Source of the DNA: Candidatus Hodarchaeota archaeon
GTDB taxonomy: Archaea > Asgardarchaeota > Heimdallarchaeia > Hodarchaeales > Hodarchaeaceae
Assembly (NCBI GenBank): GCA_016839815.1
Contig: JAEOTM010000041.1
Span: 1 to 64,000 of the forward strand
DNA length: 64,000 nucleotides
Direction: 5' to 3'
This document shows, piece after piece, positions 44,422 through 53,170 of the stretch; the stretch's first letter is position 1, and each line of letters opens with the position of its first letter. Both the position numbers and the translations under genes were made by a program. A model generated the notes under the pieces. It ran no database searches. It saw only the letters and a list, made by a program, of their open reading frames with translations, and was not told where the DNA came from.

Positions 44422-45786
44422 ATGGATTCAGATGCGAACATTGTAATAATCGGTGCAGGAAGTGCCAGTTTTGGCTTAGATAATTTAAGCGGCATTATTG
44501 CTCATGAAGATCTACAAAATACAACCCTAAAGCTTGTAGATATTAATGAACAGAATTTAAACGCGATAAAAGCCTTAGGAAAGGTTATGAAGCATAAATG
44601 GGACTCAAGCATTGAAATTCTATCCTATCTTGATAGAAAGCAAGCTCTTATCGATGCTGATTACGTAATACTATCGGTTGCTATTGACCGCGAAGAAACT
44701 TGGTTGAAGGATTTTCAAATTGCACAGAAATATGGTTATTACCATTATGCAGAAAATGGTCTGATGGGATCCTTTGGACATACCGCAAGGGGATTAGCAA
44801 TCATTATGCCAATTTTAAATGATATTCATGATCTAGCTCCTGATAGTTGGCTCATTAACTTTACCAATCCAGTCCCTAGAATTGGTTACGCAGCAGAATA
44901 TGCTGGAATAAAATCTATTGGTTTATGTCATCAAATCTGGCATGGATATGGAATTCTTGGCATGTATCTAGCTAATGACTTAGGAATCACAGAAAATCTT
45001 GACCTCGAAGTAAAATGGACAGATGAAAGCCAACAGAAATTTTCTAAGTTTGTGATAGAAGCAGCTGGAGAGTTCGATATAAAAGCAGCTGGCTTAAATC
45101 ATTTTGCTTGGATGATGGATGTAAGAAGGCTAGATACCAATGAAGATGTCTATCCACTGGTTCGTCAAGAAGCAGAGAAAGTCCACCCAAATTTTGAACC
45201 TTTAACCAAACACATATACGATATTTTTGGATTATTACCCATTGTAGGGGATTGTCATCTTATTGAATATCTACCGTATACTTTTTCAAAAGAAAATTGG
45301 GAGATGTATCGTATTCAGCTATATGATTTTGAGAGGGGTAAGAAATCACGAGAACAAATGTGGAATCGGATAAATGATATTATTTCAGGGAAAAGAGAAC
45401 TAGATATCCAGCCTAATCCTACAGAAAGAGCAGATGCTATTATTGGAGAGATACTTACCAATTCAAATACTTATGAACAATCAGTTAATATAGTAAATAG
45501 AGGTACCATCTCAAATCTCCCCGATGATGCCATTGTAGAAGCTCCAGCACTAGTTAACTCCTATGGAATCACAGGAATGAAAATGGGAAAATTACCAGAA
45601 GCAATTGCAGCTCTTTGTCAACGTGAAATATCAATTGCTAAATTGATAACCAAAAGTTCAATTTTAGGAGATAGAGAAGCGGCACTCCAAGCGTTTGCAT
45701 TAATGCTTCCTGATTTGTCATTAGCTGAACAGATGCTCGATGATTATCTGGTAACCCATAAAAAATATCTCCCCCAATTCTCATGA
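44422..45786 (+). CDS. Glycoside hydrolase family 4 (NAD- and metal-dependent glycosidase)
   Basis: A 454-residue GH4 enzyme. The Rossmann motif is GAGSASFG near the N-terminus, with LKLVDIN holding the NAD ribose Asp. NFTNPVPRIGYAAEYAG and IGLCHQIWHG provide the metal-binding Cys and His, and AAGLNHFAWMMD matches the catalytic NHxxW region. GH4 enzymes act by NAD-dependent oxidation at C3 and elimination, on alpha- or beta-glycosides, phosphorylated or not. The pattern here resembles alpha-galactosidase/alpha-glucuronidase types; phospho-sugar use cannot be told. GGAG eight bases before ATG supports the start. The 119-base gap after the dikinase makes co-transcription uncertain. Confidence 0.86.
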   Translation: MDSDANIVIIGAGSASFGLDNLSGIIAHEDLQNTTLKLVDINEQNLNAIKALGKVMKHKWDSSIEILSYLDRKQALIDADYVILSVAIDREETWLKDFQIAQKYGYYHYAENGLMGSFGHTARGLAIIMPILNDIHDLAPDSWLINFTNPVPRIGYAAEYAGIKSIGLCHQIWHGYGILGMYLANDLGITENLDLEVKWTDESQQKFSKFVIEAAGEFDIKAAGLNHFAWMMDVRRLDTNEDVYPLVRQEAEKVHPNFEPLTKHIYDIFGLLPIVGDCHLIEYLPYTFSKENWEMYRIQLYDFERGKKSREQMWNRINDIISGKRELDIQPNPTERADAIIGEILTNSNTYEQSVNIVNRGTISNLPDDAIVEAPALVNSYGITGMKMGKLPEAIAALCQREISIAKLITKSSILGDREAALQAFALMLPDLSLAEQMLDDYLVTHKKYLPQFS

Positions 45787-45797
45787 TGGCATATTGA

Positions 45798-46145
45798 TTA
45801 AGCTGGTTCCCAAACGAATCCAGAAATTGCCCGATTATCAATGGTTCGTACTTCTTTCCATGTAGCAACAAGATTCATGCCAATCCGAAGAGATTCGAGG
45901 TTATCTACCGCAAGCTGACCTGTGTATCGAACCTCACCAAGATCAACTATTCCCAAAAACAACGAACGAGTACTTATTCCAGTTGGGGGTGCTTTCAATT
46001 GCGTAAATGTAACCAATGTTCCTTGTTTTGATAGGGGTACTTCGTCAAACTCGCGATGTTTGCATTGTAGACATCGACCATGACGTGGATAATGCATTTT
46101 TCCACAATTAAGACATTTAAATCCAGTAGGTATACGTTCAGACAT
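45798..46145 (-). CDS. DUF35 OB-fold protein with zinc ribbon (acyl-CoA-associated, ChsH2-like)
   Basis: A 115-residue protein. The N-terminal rubredoxin-like zinc ribbon has CLNCGKMHYPRHGRCLQC (CxxC-x10-CxxC), followed by an OB fold (LVTFTQLKAPP, LFLGIVDLGEVRYTGQLA). DUF35 proteins are obligate partners of thiolases or acyl-CoA enzymes: with archaeal acetoacetyl-CoA thiolase/HMG-CoA synthase they channel intermediates, and in BbsAB and SCP2-type thiolases they form the second subunit. It follows the thiolase-like gene by seven bases. ATG 46145 is chosen over TTG 46163, which would overlap the thiolase stop. A complex with that thiolase-like protein is very likely. Confidence 0.85.
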   Translation of the reverse strand: MSERIPTGFKCLNCGKMHYPRHGRCLQCKHREFDEVPLSKQGTLVTFTQLKAPPTGISTRSLFLGIVDLGEVRYTGQLAVDNLESLRIGMNLVATWKEVRTIDNRAISGFVWEPA

Positions 46146-46152
46146 TTTTATT

Positions 46153-47340
46153 TTACTCCTCAAGACGAGATAAGATCGTCGACACTACATTATTCCCAAA
46201 TCCACCGAAATTTACAGCATATCCATGGGTCGGGTTATTAGGAACTTGCCTTTCTCCTGCTTCTCCTCGTAATTGCCATACCAATTCACATATTTGAGCT
46301 ACTCCCGTAGCTCCTACAGGATGACCGCGTGCTTTTAATCCTCCCGAAGTATTTACTGGAAATTTTCCTGAAAGCTCTGTTTCTCCTTCACGAATGGCCA
46401 AATGGGCCTTACCACGTTCGTAAAATCCTGCAGATTCTAATTCGGCTAATTCCAGAATCTCAAATGCATCATGAATTTCTGCAAAATCAATATCTGCATG
46501 AGATAATCCAGCCATGGTGAATGCTTGATCTGAAGCAAGTTTTACTGCTTTCAAAAAAGTAGGATCCTCTCGTTCATGCACAGCCATTGTATCCATCGCC
46601 TGTCCTGTACCAGCAAATTTGATTAGAGGCCTCCTTTGAATTTCTCGAGCTTTTTCCATTGAACACATAATAAGTGCTGCAGCACCATCGGTCACAGGAC
46701 ACATATCATAGAGATGAAGTGGATCAGCGATCATTGGATTGTTAAGACTCGCTTCTCTACTTGTTAAAATTCCCTCCATGGTTATATTTTGCTGGATATG
46801 GGCATGTGGATTCTTTAAGCCATTTTGGTGATTTTTAATGGCCACTCTTGCAAGATCTTCTGATGTCACTCCATATTTTTCGAAATATAATCTTGCTAGT
46901 AATGCTCCTAGACTTGGAAAAGTAATACCATAGATATATTCTGCTTCTGGATGTGCCATGGTAGCTACAAAGTCTGTAACTACCGGTCCTGGAGCTACTC
47001 GCATTTTTTCTCCACCTGTAATCATCACTACATCATGTAGGCCTGAAGCAATGGCCATGTAGCCAATGCGTGCAGCTGTTGCTCCAGAAGCAGGCCCATT
47101 TTCAATAGAAGCTCCGACAGCTGGAAAAAGGTTGAGATAATCAATCAAGGCAGAGCCTAAAGCCGTCTGATTATTAATCCTTCCTGCTCCCATATTTGCT
47201 ACGAAGACTGCATCAATCTCATCAGTTCCCGCATCATCAATTGCTGATAGAGAGGCTTCAGCCATCATCTCAATGAGAGAACCGCTGTATTTTCCCCAGC
47301 GACTTCCCATTCCAACGCCAATAATGGCAACGTCACGCAT
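46153..47340 (-). CDS. Thiolase-superfamily protein lacking the nucleophilic cysteine
   Basis: A 395-residue SCP2/archaeal-type thiolase. The N-terminal VAIIGVGMGSRWGKYSG and the C-terminal catalytic pieces are intact: AEIHDAFEILELAE (His) and NTSGGLKARGHPVGATG (His). The nucleophile loop reads ENGPASGATAARIG, where thiolases have a CASG-type segment, so Pro83 replaces the acyl-accepting Cys. The codon is CCT and the frame is unbroken, so this is not an obvious error. The classical ping-pong thiolase mechanism is excluded unless another residue takes over. Non-thiolytic roles, such as acyl-CoA binding or retro-aldol steps seen in SCP2-like partners, are possible. The ATG follows the GNAT-like stop directly, and the DUF35 partner comes next. 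Confidence 0.85.
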   Translation of the reverse strand: MRDVAIIGVGMGSRWGKYSGSLIEMMAEASLSAIDDAGTDEIDAVFVANMGAGRINNQTALGSALIDYLNLFPAVGASIENGPASGATAARIGYMAIASGLHDVVMITGGEKMRVAPGPVVTDFVATMAHPEAEYIYGITFPSLGALLARLYFEKYGVTSEDLARVAIKNHQNGLKNPHAHIQQNITMEGILTSREASLNNPMIADPLHLYDMCPVTDGAAALIMCSMEKAREIQRRPLIKFAGTGQAMDTMAVHEREDPTFLKAVKLASDQAFTMAGLSHADIDFAEIHDAFEILELAELESAGFYERGKAHLAIREGETELSGKFPVNTSGGLKARGHPVGATGVAQICELVWQLRGEAGERQVPNNPTHGYAVNFGGFGNNVVSTILSRLEE

Positions 47341-48069
47341 TTAAAGTCCCTTCAGAAATTCTTCCTTTGATATTCCAGTGATCTGGTAAGTAACATCCTT
47401 AGGTAATAGAATATTCTCTGTAACAGTTTTCAGGTATTCTTCAGGTACTGGTCGATTTTCTGTGCCAAAACAGCGTTCAGGTTTGACGTATGATTCCCAA
47501 TTCTTTCTAGTGAGGACATAAGAAGGTACTCCTCCTATTGGATGCTCAAACTCGAAGTTTTCCTCCAACCGTAATTCTTCCATCCATCTACGAAATCCAA
47601 TATGGGACTCAGCAACGATCTTTACTTCATCATTCTGGAGATAATCCAGGTGATGCTCCATCTTAGCGACAAATAAATGAGCTCCTACACGCAATCCTCT
47701 TTTAAAGGTCATTGTGTGATAAGAAATACCGATCTTAGGATTATTAAAACTTAAATACCCATTTACTAGTCCTAGTACTTCTCCCGTTTCATGAACTTGT
47801 CCCAAGAGGACATATTCATCCTGTACACGATATTGTACATAGGCTAACAATTCGCCTAGAATTCTTGCTCCTACAAGATCATAAAAGTCGTTATTAATCT
47901 TGACAATATCATAAAAGAGTGGAATGACTTTTTTGGTCTCTTCTCTTGTAATCTGACGAACAACCATCTTCGAGCCATCAACAAGATTGATGAATTTAGC
48001 TGGATAGGGATTATTTTCTGGATTTATTTTATTCGGCTTTGGCCTTAGAATATCTTCATCTGCTGACAT
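47341..48069 (-). CDS. GNAT-fold acyltransferase-like protein
   Basis: About 242 residues from ATG 48069 (SADEDILRPKPNK); an in-frame ATG at 48222 would add 51 residues of low quality that overlap the divergent gene's leader. The central part reads as a GNAT domain: VVRQITREETKKVIPLFYDI, then YVLLGQVHETGEVLGLVNGYLS, then the cofactor-binding strand and loop SYHTMTFKRGLRVGAHLFVAKMEHHL, then FRRWMEELRLEENFEFEHP. The classic Q/RxxGxG/A loop is replaced by RGLRVGAH. The gene leads directly into the thiolase-like gene without spacing (TAA then ATG), so it belongs to the same acyl-CoA-linked operon. Donor and acceptor are unknown. Confidence 0.68.
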   Translation of the reverse strand: MSADEDILRPKPNKINPENNPYPAKFINLVDGSKMVVRQITREETKKVIPLFYDIVKINNDFYDLVGARILGELLAYVQYRVQDEYVLLGQVHETGEVLGLVNGYLSFNNPKIGISYHTMTFKRGLRVGAHLFVAKMEHHLDYLQNDEVKIVAESHIGFRRWMEELRLEENFEFEHPIGGVPSYVLTRKNWESYVKPERCFGTENRPVPEEYLKTVTENILLPKDVTYQITGISKEEFLKGL

Positions 48070-48236
48070 TTGTAACAACTCAATATTGCATTTGAATTTC
48101 AATGTGAAATTTGATTCGGTAACTAAGAGGTCTGATTGTAGATTAAAAATCCTTTCTTGCAAATAAAAATATAGTAGTCTGTTTAGAATTCTGGTAAATG
48201 ACGCTTTGGGTAAATTCCGCAAATATCTGGGTTTTT

Positions 48237-48243
48237 AGAGGAG
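48237..48243 (+). promoter_or_regulatory. Shine-Dalgarno site deciding the kynureninase start
   Basis: AGAGGAG with an eight-base spacer to TTG 48252. The longer in-frame ATG at 48198 has no such site and would add residues unlike the family. Confidence 0.6.
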
Positions 48244-48251
48244 AACTACAA

Positions 48252-49529
48252 TTGACTATACACTTTACATTAGATGAACAGTGTGCCTTAAAACTGGATT
48301 CAGAGGATCCTCTTGCAGAGTATCGACACCAATTTTATATACCACCAAACATTATCTATTTAGATGGTAACTCCTTAGGGTTGTTTTCGAAAGAAGCTGA
48401 ACAATCTCTAGCTAGAGTAATTGATGAATGGAAACAATTAGCAATCCTCGGATGGTTTAAACCGAAGAAATCCTGGTTCTATTTTGGAGAAGATCTTGGA
48501 GCTTTGGCCTCATCACTAGTTGGAGCAGAACCTAATGAAGTGGTTGCCACAGGGACGACCACAATTAATCTTCACTCCTTAGTAAGTACTTTTTATCATC
48601 CAGAGGAAGGAAAACGTTCTAAGATTATTGCAGATGAGTTAGATTTTCCCACAGATATTTATGCATTGAAAAGTCAAATTAAACTCAAAAACTTAAATCC
48701 TGAGGAACATCTCATACTTGTTCCCAGTGATGATGGACGTACTATTGACGAAAAAAAAATCGTTGAATATATGAATGACGATGTAGCACTAATTCTTTTA
48801 CCTTCGGTTTTATATAGAAGTGGTCAGCTATTCGATATGGAATTTTTAACCAAAGAAGCAAATGACCAGAATATTCCTATTGGATGGGATTGTAGCCATT
48901 CTGTTGGTGTTGTGCCTCATAAATTTAACGAATGGGGTGTAGATTTTGCCTTCTGGTGTAGTTATAAATATTTAAATTCTGGTCCCGGTGGAACTGCATT
49001 TCTTTACCTTAATAAAAAGCATTTTGAGAAAGAGCCAGGATTAGCAGGTTGGTTTGGTTATGAAAAGGATAAACAATTTGACATGTCGTTAGACTTCGTT
49101 CATGCTAAATCTGCAGGAGGATGGCAAATATCGAGCTCAAATATTCTATGTTCAGCTCCAATTGAAGGGGCGTTAAACCTTACACTTAAGGCAGGAATTC
49201 AAAATATTCGGCATAAATCACTACAACAGACAAATTACCTGATTTATCTAGTAGACTCCATTCTTTCAGATGATCCGTATAATTTTCGTGTAGGTACACC
49301 TAGAATTCCTGAAAAAAGATCAGGCCACATAGCTGTCGAGCACGATACTGAAGCTAGGCGTATTACCGATTGTTTGCGAATCAAGTACAATGTTATTAGT
49401 GATTTCCGTCCTCCTAATGTTATAAGACTTGCACCTATTGCGTTATATAATACCTATCACGAGATTTGGTTGGTTGTTCAGGATCTGAAGAAAATAATTG
49501 ATGAAAAAGAATATGAAAAAATCGATTAA
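48252..49529 (+). CDS. kynU: Kynureninase
   Basis: PLP-dependent hydrolase cleaving kynurenine (or 3-hydroxykynurenine) to anthranilate (or 3-hydroxyanthranilate) plus alanine. Seen: YLDGNSLGLFSKEA at the N-terminus, WFYFGEDLGALASSLVG, VVATGTTTINLHSL (PLP phosphate), IGWDCSHSVGVVP (Asp and His) and FWCSYKYLNSGPGG with the Schiff-base Lys, the classic kynureninase signature. The 425-residue length is typical. The TTG start is chosen for its strong Shine-Dalgarno site. No tryptophan dioxygenase, kynurenine formamidase or hydroxylase is in the window, so whether it serves NAD synthesis or tryptophan breakdown is open. The CodA-like amidohydrolase follows 41 bases later on the same strand. Confidence 0.9.
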   Translation: MTIHFTLDEQCALKLDSEDPLAEYRHQFYIPPNIIYLDGNSLGLFSKEAEQSLARVIDEWKQLAILGWFKPKKSWFYFGEDLGALASSLVGAEPNEVVATGTTTINLHSLVSTFYHPEEGKRSKIIADELDFPTDIYALKSQIKLKNLNPEEHLILVPSDDGRTIDEKKIVEYMNDDVALILLPSVLYRSGQLFDMEFLTKEANDQNIPIGWDCSHSVGVVPHKFNEWGVDFAFWCSYKYLNSGPGGTAFLYLNKKHFEKEPGLAGWFGYEKDKQFDMSLDFVHAKSAGGWQISSSNILCSAPIEGALNLTLKAGIQNIRHKSLQQTNYLIYLVDSILSDDPYNFRVGTPRIPEKRSGHIAVEHDTEARRITDCLRIKYNVISDFRPPNVIRLAPIALYNTYHEIWLVVQDLKKIIDEKEYEKID

Positions 49530-49570
49530 TCTGGAATACAACCAATCTCAAATCCAAAAATCAAAACAGG

Positions 49571-50833
49571 ATGAATAAAATGAGTCTAGGAATCATAAAT
49601 GCTCGTACAAGGGAAGGAAATTTAGTTAATATTGCAATTCAGGAAGGATTAGTTACAGATATCGTTAATATCGATGAAAAATCTTTTTCCGAGAATGATT
49701 TTGATCAAATAATCGATGCAAAGGATTCTCTAGTAACAGAAAGCTTTATTTCACCTCATATCCATCTAGATAAAGTACTTATCGGAGATATTATTGAACC
49801 AAATCAATCTGGTACCTTGTGGGAAGCTATCCAAAAAACGTGGGAAGTTAAGAGAAATTATACAGTAGAAAACATTAAACAACGAGCTACAGATGTAATT
49901 AATAATCAAATTAAATTTGGAGTAACTAAAATTCGTACCCATGTGGATGTTGATTCAATTGGTAGTCTTATGCCATTAAAAGGATTATTGGCGACCAAGG
50001 ACGAATTTAAAAATGTTATTGATCTGCAAATCGTCGCGTTCCCTCAAGAAGGTATATTAAAAGATGAAGGAACCGAAGAATTATTGGAAAAGGCGCTCGA
50101 AACGGGAGGAAAAGACATGATTCTGGGAGGTATGCCTCATAATGAATTCAATGGTAAGAATTCCAAAAAACATGTCAATATTTTATTATCTATGGCTAAA
50201 AAGTATAACGTTCCCATAGACAGTCATACAGATGAAACAGATGACCCTACTTCCCGTACTCTTCAATATCTAGCTTCAAGAGCAATCGAGGAAAAGTTTG
50301 AGAAAAGCATAACGGTTGATCATATTTGTGCATTATCAGCATATGATGATTATCATGCAGCTCGAGTGATTGATCTGGTTAAAAGGGCAGGAATTAATGT
50401 TGTCACGAATCCTCCCACGAATATGGTACTTCAAGGACGATTAGATACAGGTGCGCAAAGGGTTGGGATTACTAGAGTAAAGGAACTATTAGCTGCAGGC
50501 GTAAATGTGACTATAGGCCAAGATTGTGTTCATGATCCATATTATCCTTTTGGTAAAGGGGATATGTTAGAAGTTGCTAATTTACTGGGTCATGCCGCCA
50601 AAATGACCACATTTTCTGATATCAATACTCTTTATGACACCATAACAAAGAATGCAGCGCAAACCATGGATATTGATCACCAATTCAAGAAAGGAAAACC
50701 TGCAGATATGGTGATCCTATACGGTGTCAAGAATGTCCATGAGGCAATTCGAACAACACCACCAGCTAGAACCACAATCAGGAATGGTAAAATTATATCT
50801 CAAACAGAATACGATTATCATCGCTTTTATTAA
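49571..50833 (+). CDS. Cytosine-deaminase-like amidohydrolase (CodA group)
   Basis: A 420-residue amidohydrolase. Metal and catalytic residues: SPHIHLDK (HxH), RTHVDVDS, DSHTDETDDP (His with the Glu that shuttles protons), VDHICAL (His) and GQDCVHDPYYPFGKGDM (Asp). The last is the characteristic CodA-type segment. TNPPTNMVLQGR also matches the family, which includes cytosine deaminase, isoguanine deaminase and N-isopropylammelide hydrolase. Substrate is therefore a cyclic amine/amide, not proven to be cytosine. It is probably co-transcribed with kynU (41-base gap). ATG 49571 and ATG 49580 are both possible starts; AGGATGA is spaced better for the second. Confidence 0.83.
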   Translation: MNKMSLGIINARTREGNLVNIAIQEGLVTDIVNIDEKSFSENDFDQIIDAKDSLVTESFISPHIHLDKVLIGDIIEPNQSGTLWEAIQKTWEVKRNYTVENIKQRATDVINNQIKFGVTKIRTHVDVDSIGSLMPLKGLLATKDEFKNVIDLQIVAFPQEGILKDEGTEELLEKALETGGKDMILGGMPHNEFNGKNSKKHVNILLSMAKKYNVPIDSHTDETDDPTSRTLQYLASRAIEEKFEKSITVDHICALSAYDDYHAARVIDLVKRAGINVVTNPPTNMVLQGRLDTGAQRVGITRVKELLAAGVNVTIGQDCVHDPYYPFGKGDMLEVANLLGHAAKMTTFSDINTLYDTITKNAAQTMDIDHQFKKGKPADMVILYGVKNVHEAIRTTPPARTTIRNGKIISQTEYDYHRFY

Positions 50834-50843
50834 TTTCAGAGTT

Positions 50844-51386
50844 TTATAAAGTTAAAATAAACAAAACTAGCCATCCAAAATAAATAAAAAGTTCTAGAAG
50901 TATCGCAATTTGTGAATGGGTATAATTTGGAAGTCGTTTAAACAAAACACTACGAATTTTATCTGCAATTGGATGTAAATAATACTTTCTACCCCATTCA
51001 GGTTGGGATGTTCGTCTTGCGTAATTTCTCAGAAAATACCAGTCCCAGATGTCTACAAAGTTGGCCGCAAGCATCCCAATCCAGTAGTCTTGGAAATAAA
51101 TTACTATGAGTAGAAAACCAAATGCAAAGACGAATATATGCCAGGATAACCAAAATCTTCCTGTTTGTCGAGAAGTAGGATGATAGGTGATCTTTGCAAA
51201 AGCATCAATAAAAAAGTGAGAGATGACACAGAAAGTAATTATTAAACAAAGATTCAACCATAATGGGAGAGGGATAAACACCATCACTAGATATTGAATG
51301 AAAATACCAGCTAAGACATGTGTAGGTAATTGCATCTTCTTGATACTCTGTGAATGGTGCTTCGGTATGAATTGGAGATATTTCAC
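50844..51386 (-). CDS. Membrane-bound protein of the YdjM/DUF457-like group
   Basis: A 180-residue integral membrane protein. About four hydrophobic helices and the motifs LPTHVLAGIF, SHFFIDAFAKITYHP and HPIADKIRS recall the membrane 'metal-dependent hydrolase' (YdjM/DUF457) family, in which conserved His and Asp residues face the membrane. The family name does not imply proven hydrolase activity. ATG 51335 (QLPTHVLAGIF) may be the true start, as relatives begin just before THxxAG. Ribosome sites at both are weak. It converges with the CodA-like gene (10 bases). Confidence 0.65.
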   Translation of the reverse strand: MKYLQFIPKHHSQSIKKMQLPTHVLAGIFIQYLVMVFIPLPLWLNLCLIITFCVISHFFIDAFAKITYHPTSRQTGRFWLSWHIFVFAFGFLLIVIYFQDYWIGMLAANFVDIWDWYFLRNYARRTSQPEWGRKYYLHPIADKIRSVLFKRLPNYTHSQIAILLELFIYFGWLVLFILTL

Positions 51387-51465
51387 GTATGTTATGATGA
51401 TTTTGGATCGACTAGCAATAAACAGAAATTCCTTAAACTACTGACTCTTAATATTTAATGAATGA

Positions 51466-51924
51466 ATGATGGAATTTAAGATTGATTTTCTATTTGAAGA
51501 CGCGGAAGAAGAAATTAAATCCTTTTTTAAACGAGAATGGCTTTCAGCGAACATACTACACTTCGGTAGGGATATTTCTGAAGAAATCAATAAACCTCTA
51601 ACAGTTGTAGTGCGTAGTGACTCTTCTCCTCCACAACTAGTAGCAGCTGCACGATGCATCATAATGGGGAATACCCTTCGTGTCTCACAGCTACTTGTCA
51701 AGGAAGATTTACGGAAATCACATGGTGTAGGGAGTTTTATACTAAAACAACTTGAAGAACTCGCCAGACACAAGAAATGGCACAAGATTCGTCTTAGCAC
51801 TAGTAAAAAGCACCAAAATATTGAATTTTATAAAAAAAATGGGTATACTGTCGAAGCTAAACTTGAAAATGATGCATTTCAAACCACCTGGTATATCCTA
51901 TCGAAATTTATAGTGAAAGAGTGA
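51466..51924 (+). CDS. GNAT-family N-acetyltransferase
   Basis: A 152-residue GNAT domain protein. The acetyl-CoA-binding motif A is ISQLLVKEDLRKSHGVGSFILKQLEELA-like, with RKSHGVGS matching Q/RxxGxG. It is followed by KIRLSTSKKHQNIEFYKKNGYTV, the usual motif B region of GNATs. Strand order and length are standard. No ribosome site is seen before ATG 51466. The acceptor (protein N-terminus, Lys or small amine) cannot be told. The gene stands alone between two leftward membrane-protein genes. Confidence 0.82.
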   Translation: MMEFKIDFLFEDAEEEIKSFFKREWLSANILHFGRDISEEINKPLTVVVRSDSSPPQLVAAARCIIMGNTLRVSQLLVKEDLRKSHGVGSFILKQLEELARHKKWHKIRLSTSKKHQNIEFYKKNGYTVEAKLENDAFQTTWYILSKFIVKE

Positions 51925-51942
51925 ACTAAACGTTTTCTTAGA

Positions 51943-52500
51943 TCACAAGCGTCTTCGTACTATTGAAAAAATTGCCCCTCCAAACCAAAATAAGACTGTA
52001 GCAATAATCAGGGAAAATTTTATTGTGGCACAAATTGAAGCCACAAATGGGGCGAATTGTGGGTAATTTGAAGGAGAAGTAAGGATAAATAATAAATTGA
52101 CATTTTCTATAGCATCAAACAAGGCTGCTAAAAATGGAATCAAGGTAAAATAGTATCCGATGTTTGTCAGCGATGTAAACACACCTGATTTTGTCAGTAA
52201 TATAGTTACTCCTGCTAGGGCAAGGGAATAAAATATGAGAAATCCAAAATCAAGTAACACCGCATTCACTTCCTTGGTTATTAATTCATCTTCCCAAGAG
52301 GACAATATTCCTTCCATCCGTTCAACATTCCACGCAAATTCTAGATCTATTACTCCATATGCGGTCTGTGAAGTTAATTCCATTTCGATAGGTCTCATTA
52401 AAAAATAGAAAATTACAGTGAAGACTAACGAAAGTAGAGTTACTAAAAATAATATTCTGGTCTCAGAGTATTCTTTTAATTTGTCTATTAAGGAAATCAT
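51943..52500 (-). CDS. Four-helix membrane protein, unknown function
   Basis: A 185-residue protein. Hydrophobic helices lie near 16-35, 85-102, 112-130 and 155-178, with an acidic extracytoplasmic-type loop (LEFAWNVERMEGILSSWEDE) between the first two. The layout is that of several archaeal and bacterial small membrane proteins of unknown role. The ATG overlaps the stop of the PhnN-like kinase by ATGA (52497-52500), so both are made together. Confidence 0.72.
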   Translation of the reverse strand: MISLIDKLKEYSETRILFLVTLLSLVFTVIFYFLMRPIEMELTSQTAYGVIDLEFAWNVERMEGILSSWEDELITKEVNAVLLDFGFLIFYSLALAGVTILLTKSGVFTSLTNIGYYFTLIPFLAALFDAIENVNLLFILTSPSNYPQFAPFVASICATIKFSLIIATVLFWFGGAIFSIVRRRL

Positions 52501-53093
52501 GACTTTTTACCCTCTCTTTTCAAAAAATGATCCATTAGAAATTCTCCAAGAATTTCAGCCGTCCTGGCCAAGTCGCCAGTATTTTCTATTATTTTATCTG
52601 GTGTAGGCATTTCAACCTTACTTTTCATTCTCTTTAATCGAATTTGTAATCCTGAATCATCTTCTCTCCCTCTTCTTTTAATTCGTGATTCTGCGACCTC
52701 TTTCGGGACAGTCACCAGAATAATTCTACATTCAGGAAATACTTCACGAGCCTTAAACAGCATACTTCTGGAAACGTTGATTAGTAATAGCTTATTTAGA
52801 GAGATTGCCTCCTTAATAGGAGCCCAACCGCATCCATACCAATTGTCGTAAATGTTCCATGACAGGGCATACTCATTATTAGCTTTTTGTTGTAGAAACT
52901 CGTCAGATGTCATAAAAGTTGATTCTTCATTCTTATCTGAAGGTCTAGTTATAACCCGCTTCAATGTTGCAGCTGGTATATTCTGTGAATGTAAGAATGA
53001 GACTGTTTCTCTCATCACACTATCTTTTCCGCTCCCAGAGGTACCAACGACAAATACTAACAAATCAGAATTAGCTATGGCCAAAGAAATCAT
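52497..53093 (-). CDS. PhnN/guanylate-kinase-like nucleotide or sugar-phosphate kinase
   Basis: A 198-residue P-loop kinase. P-loop VVGTSGSGKDS (about 15-25), then RVITRPSDKNEES, in which the RxITRP segment is characteristic of ribose-1,5-bisphosphate phosphokinase (PhnN) and guanylate kinases. ALSWNIYDNWYGCG is the PhnN-like substrate segment and RIKRRGRED the lid. PhnN makes PRPP from ribose 1,5-bisphosphate; this could be linked to the AMP/ribose-bisphosphate route of archaea, but no such gene is here. The guanylate-kinase GYPRPFR-type GMP site is not seen. The start has AGGATGA directly upstream. Confidence 0.8.
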   Translation of the reverse strand: MISLAIANSDLLVFVVGTSGSGKDSVMRETVSFLHSQNIPAATLKRVITRPSDKNEESTFMTSDEFLQQKANNEYALSWNIYDNWYGCGWAPIKEAISLNKLLLINVSRSMLFKAREVFPECRIILVTVPKEVAESRIKRRGREDDSGLQIRLKRMKSKVEMPTPDKIIENTGDLARTAEILGEFLMDHFLKREGKKS

Positions 53094-53170
53094 TCATCCT
53101 TCGCTAGAGATGTAATATTTGTTATTAGAAAGAGCTTAAAAAATCAACAGGTGAGGTGAAACTGATTACA

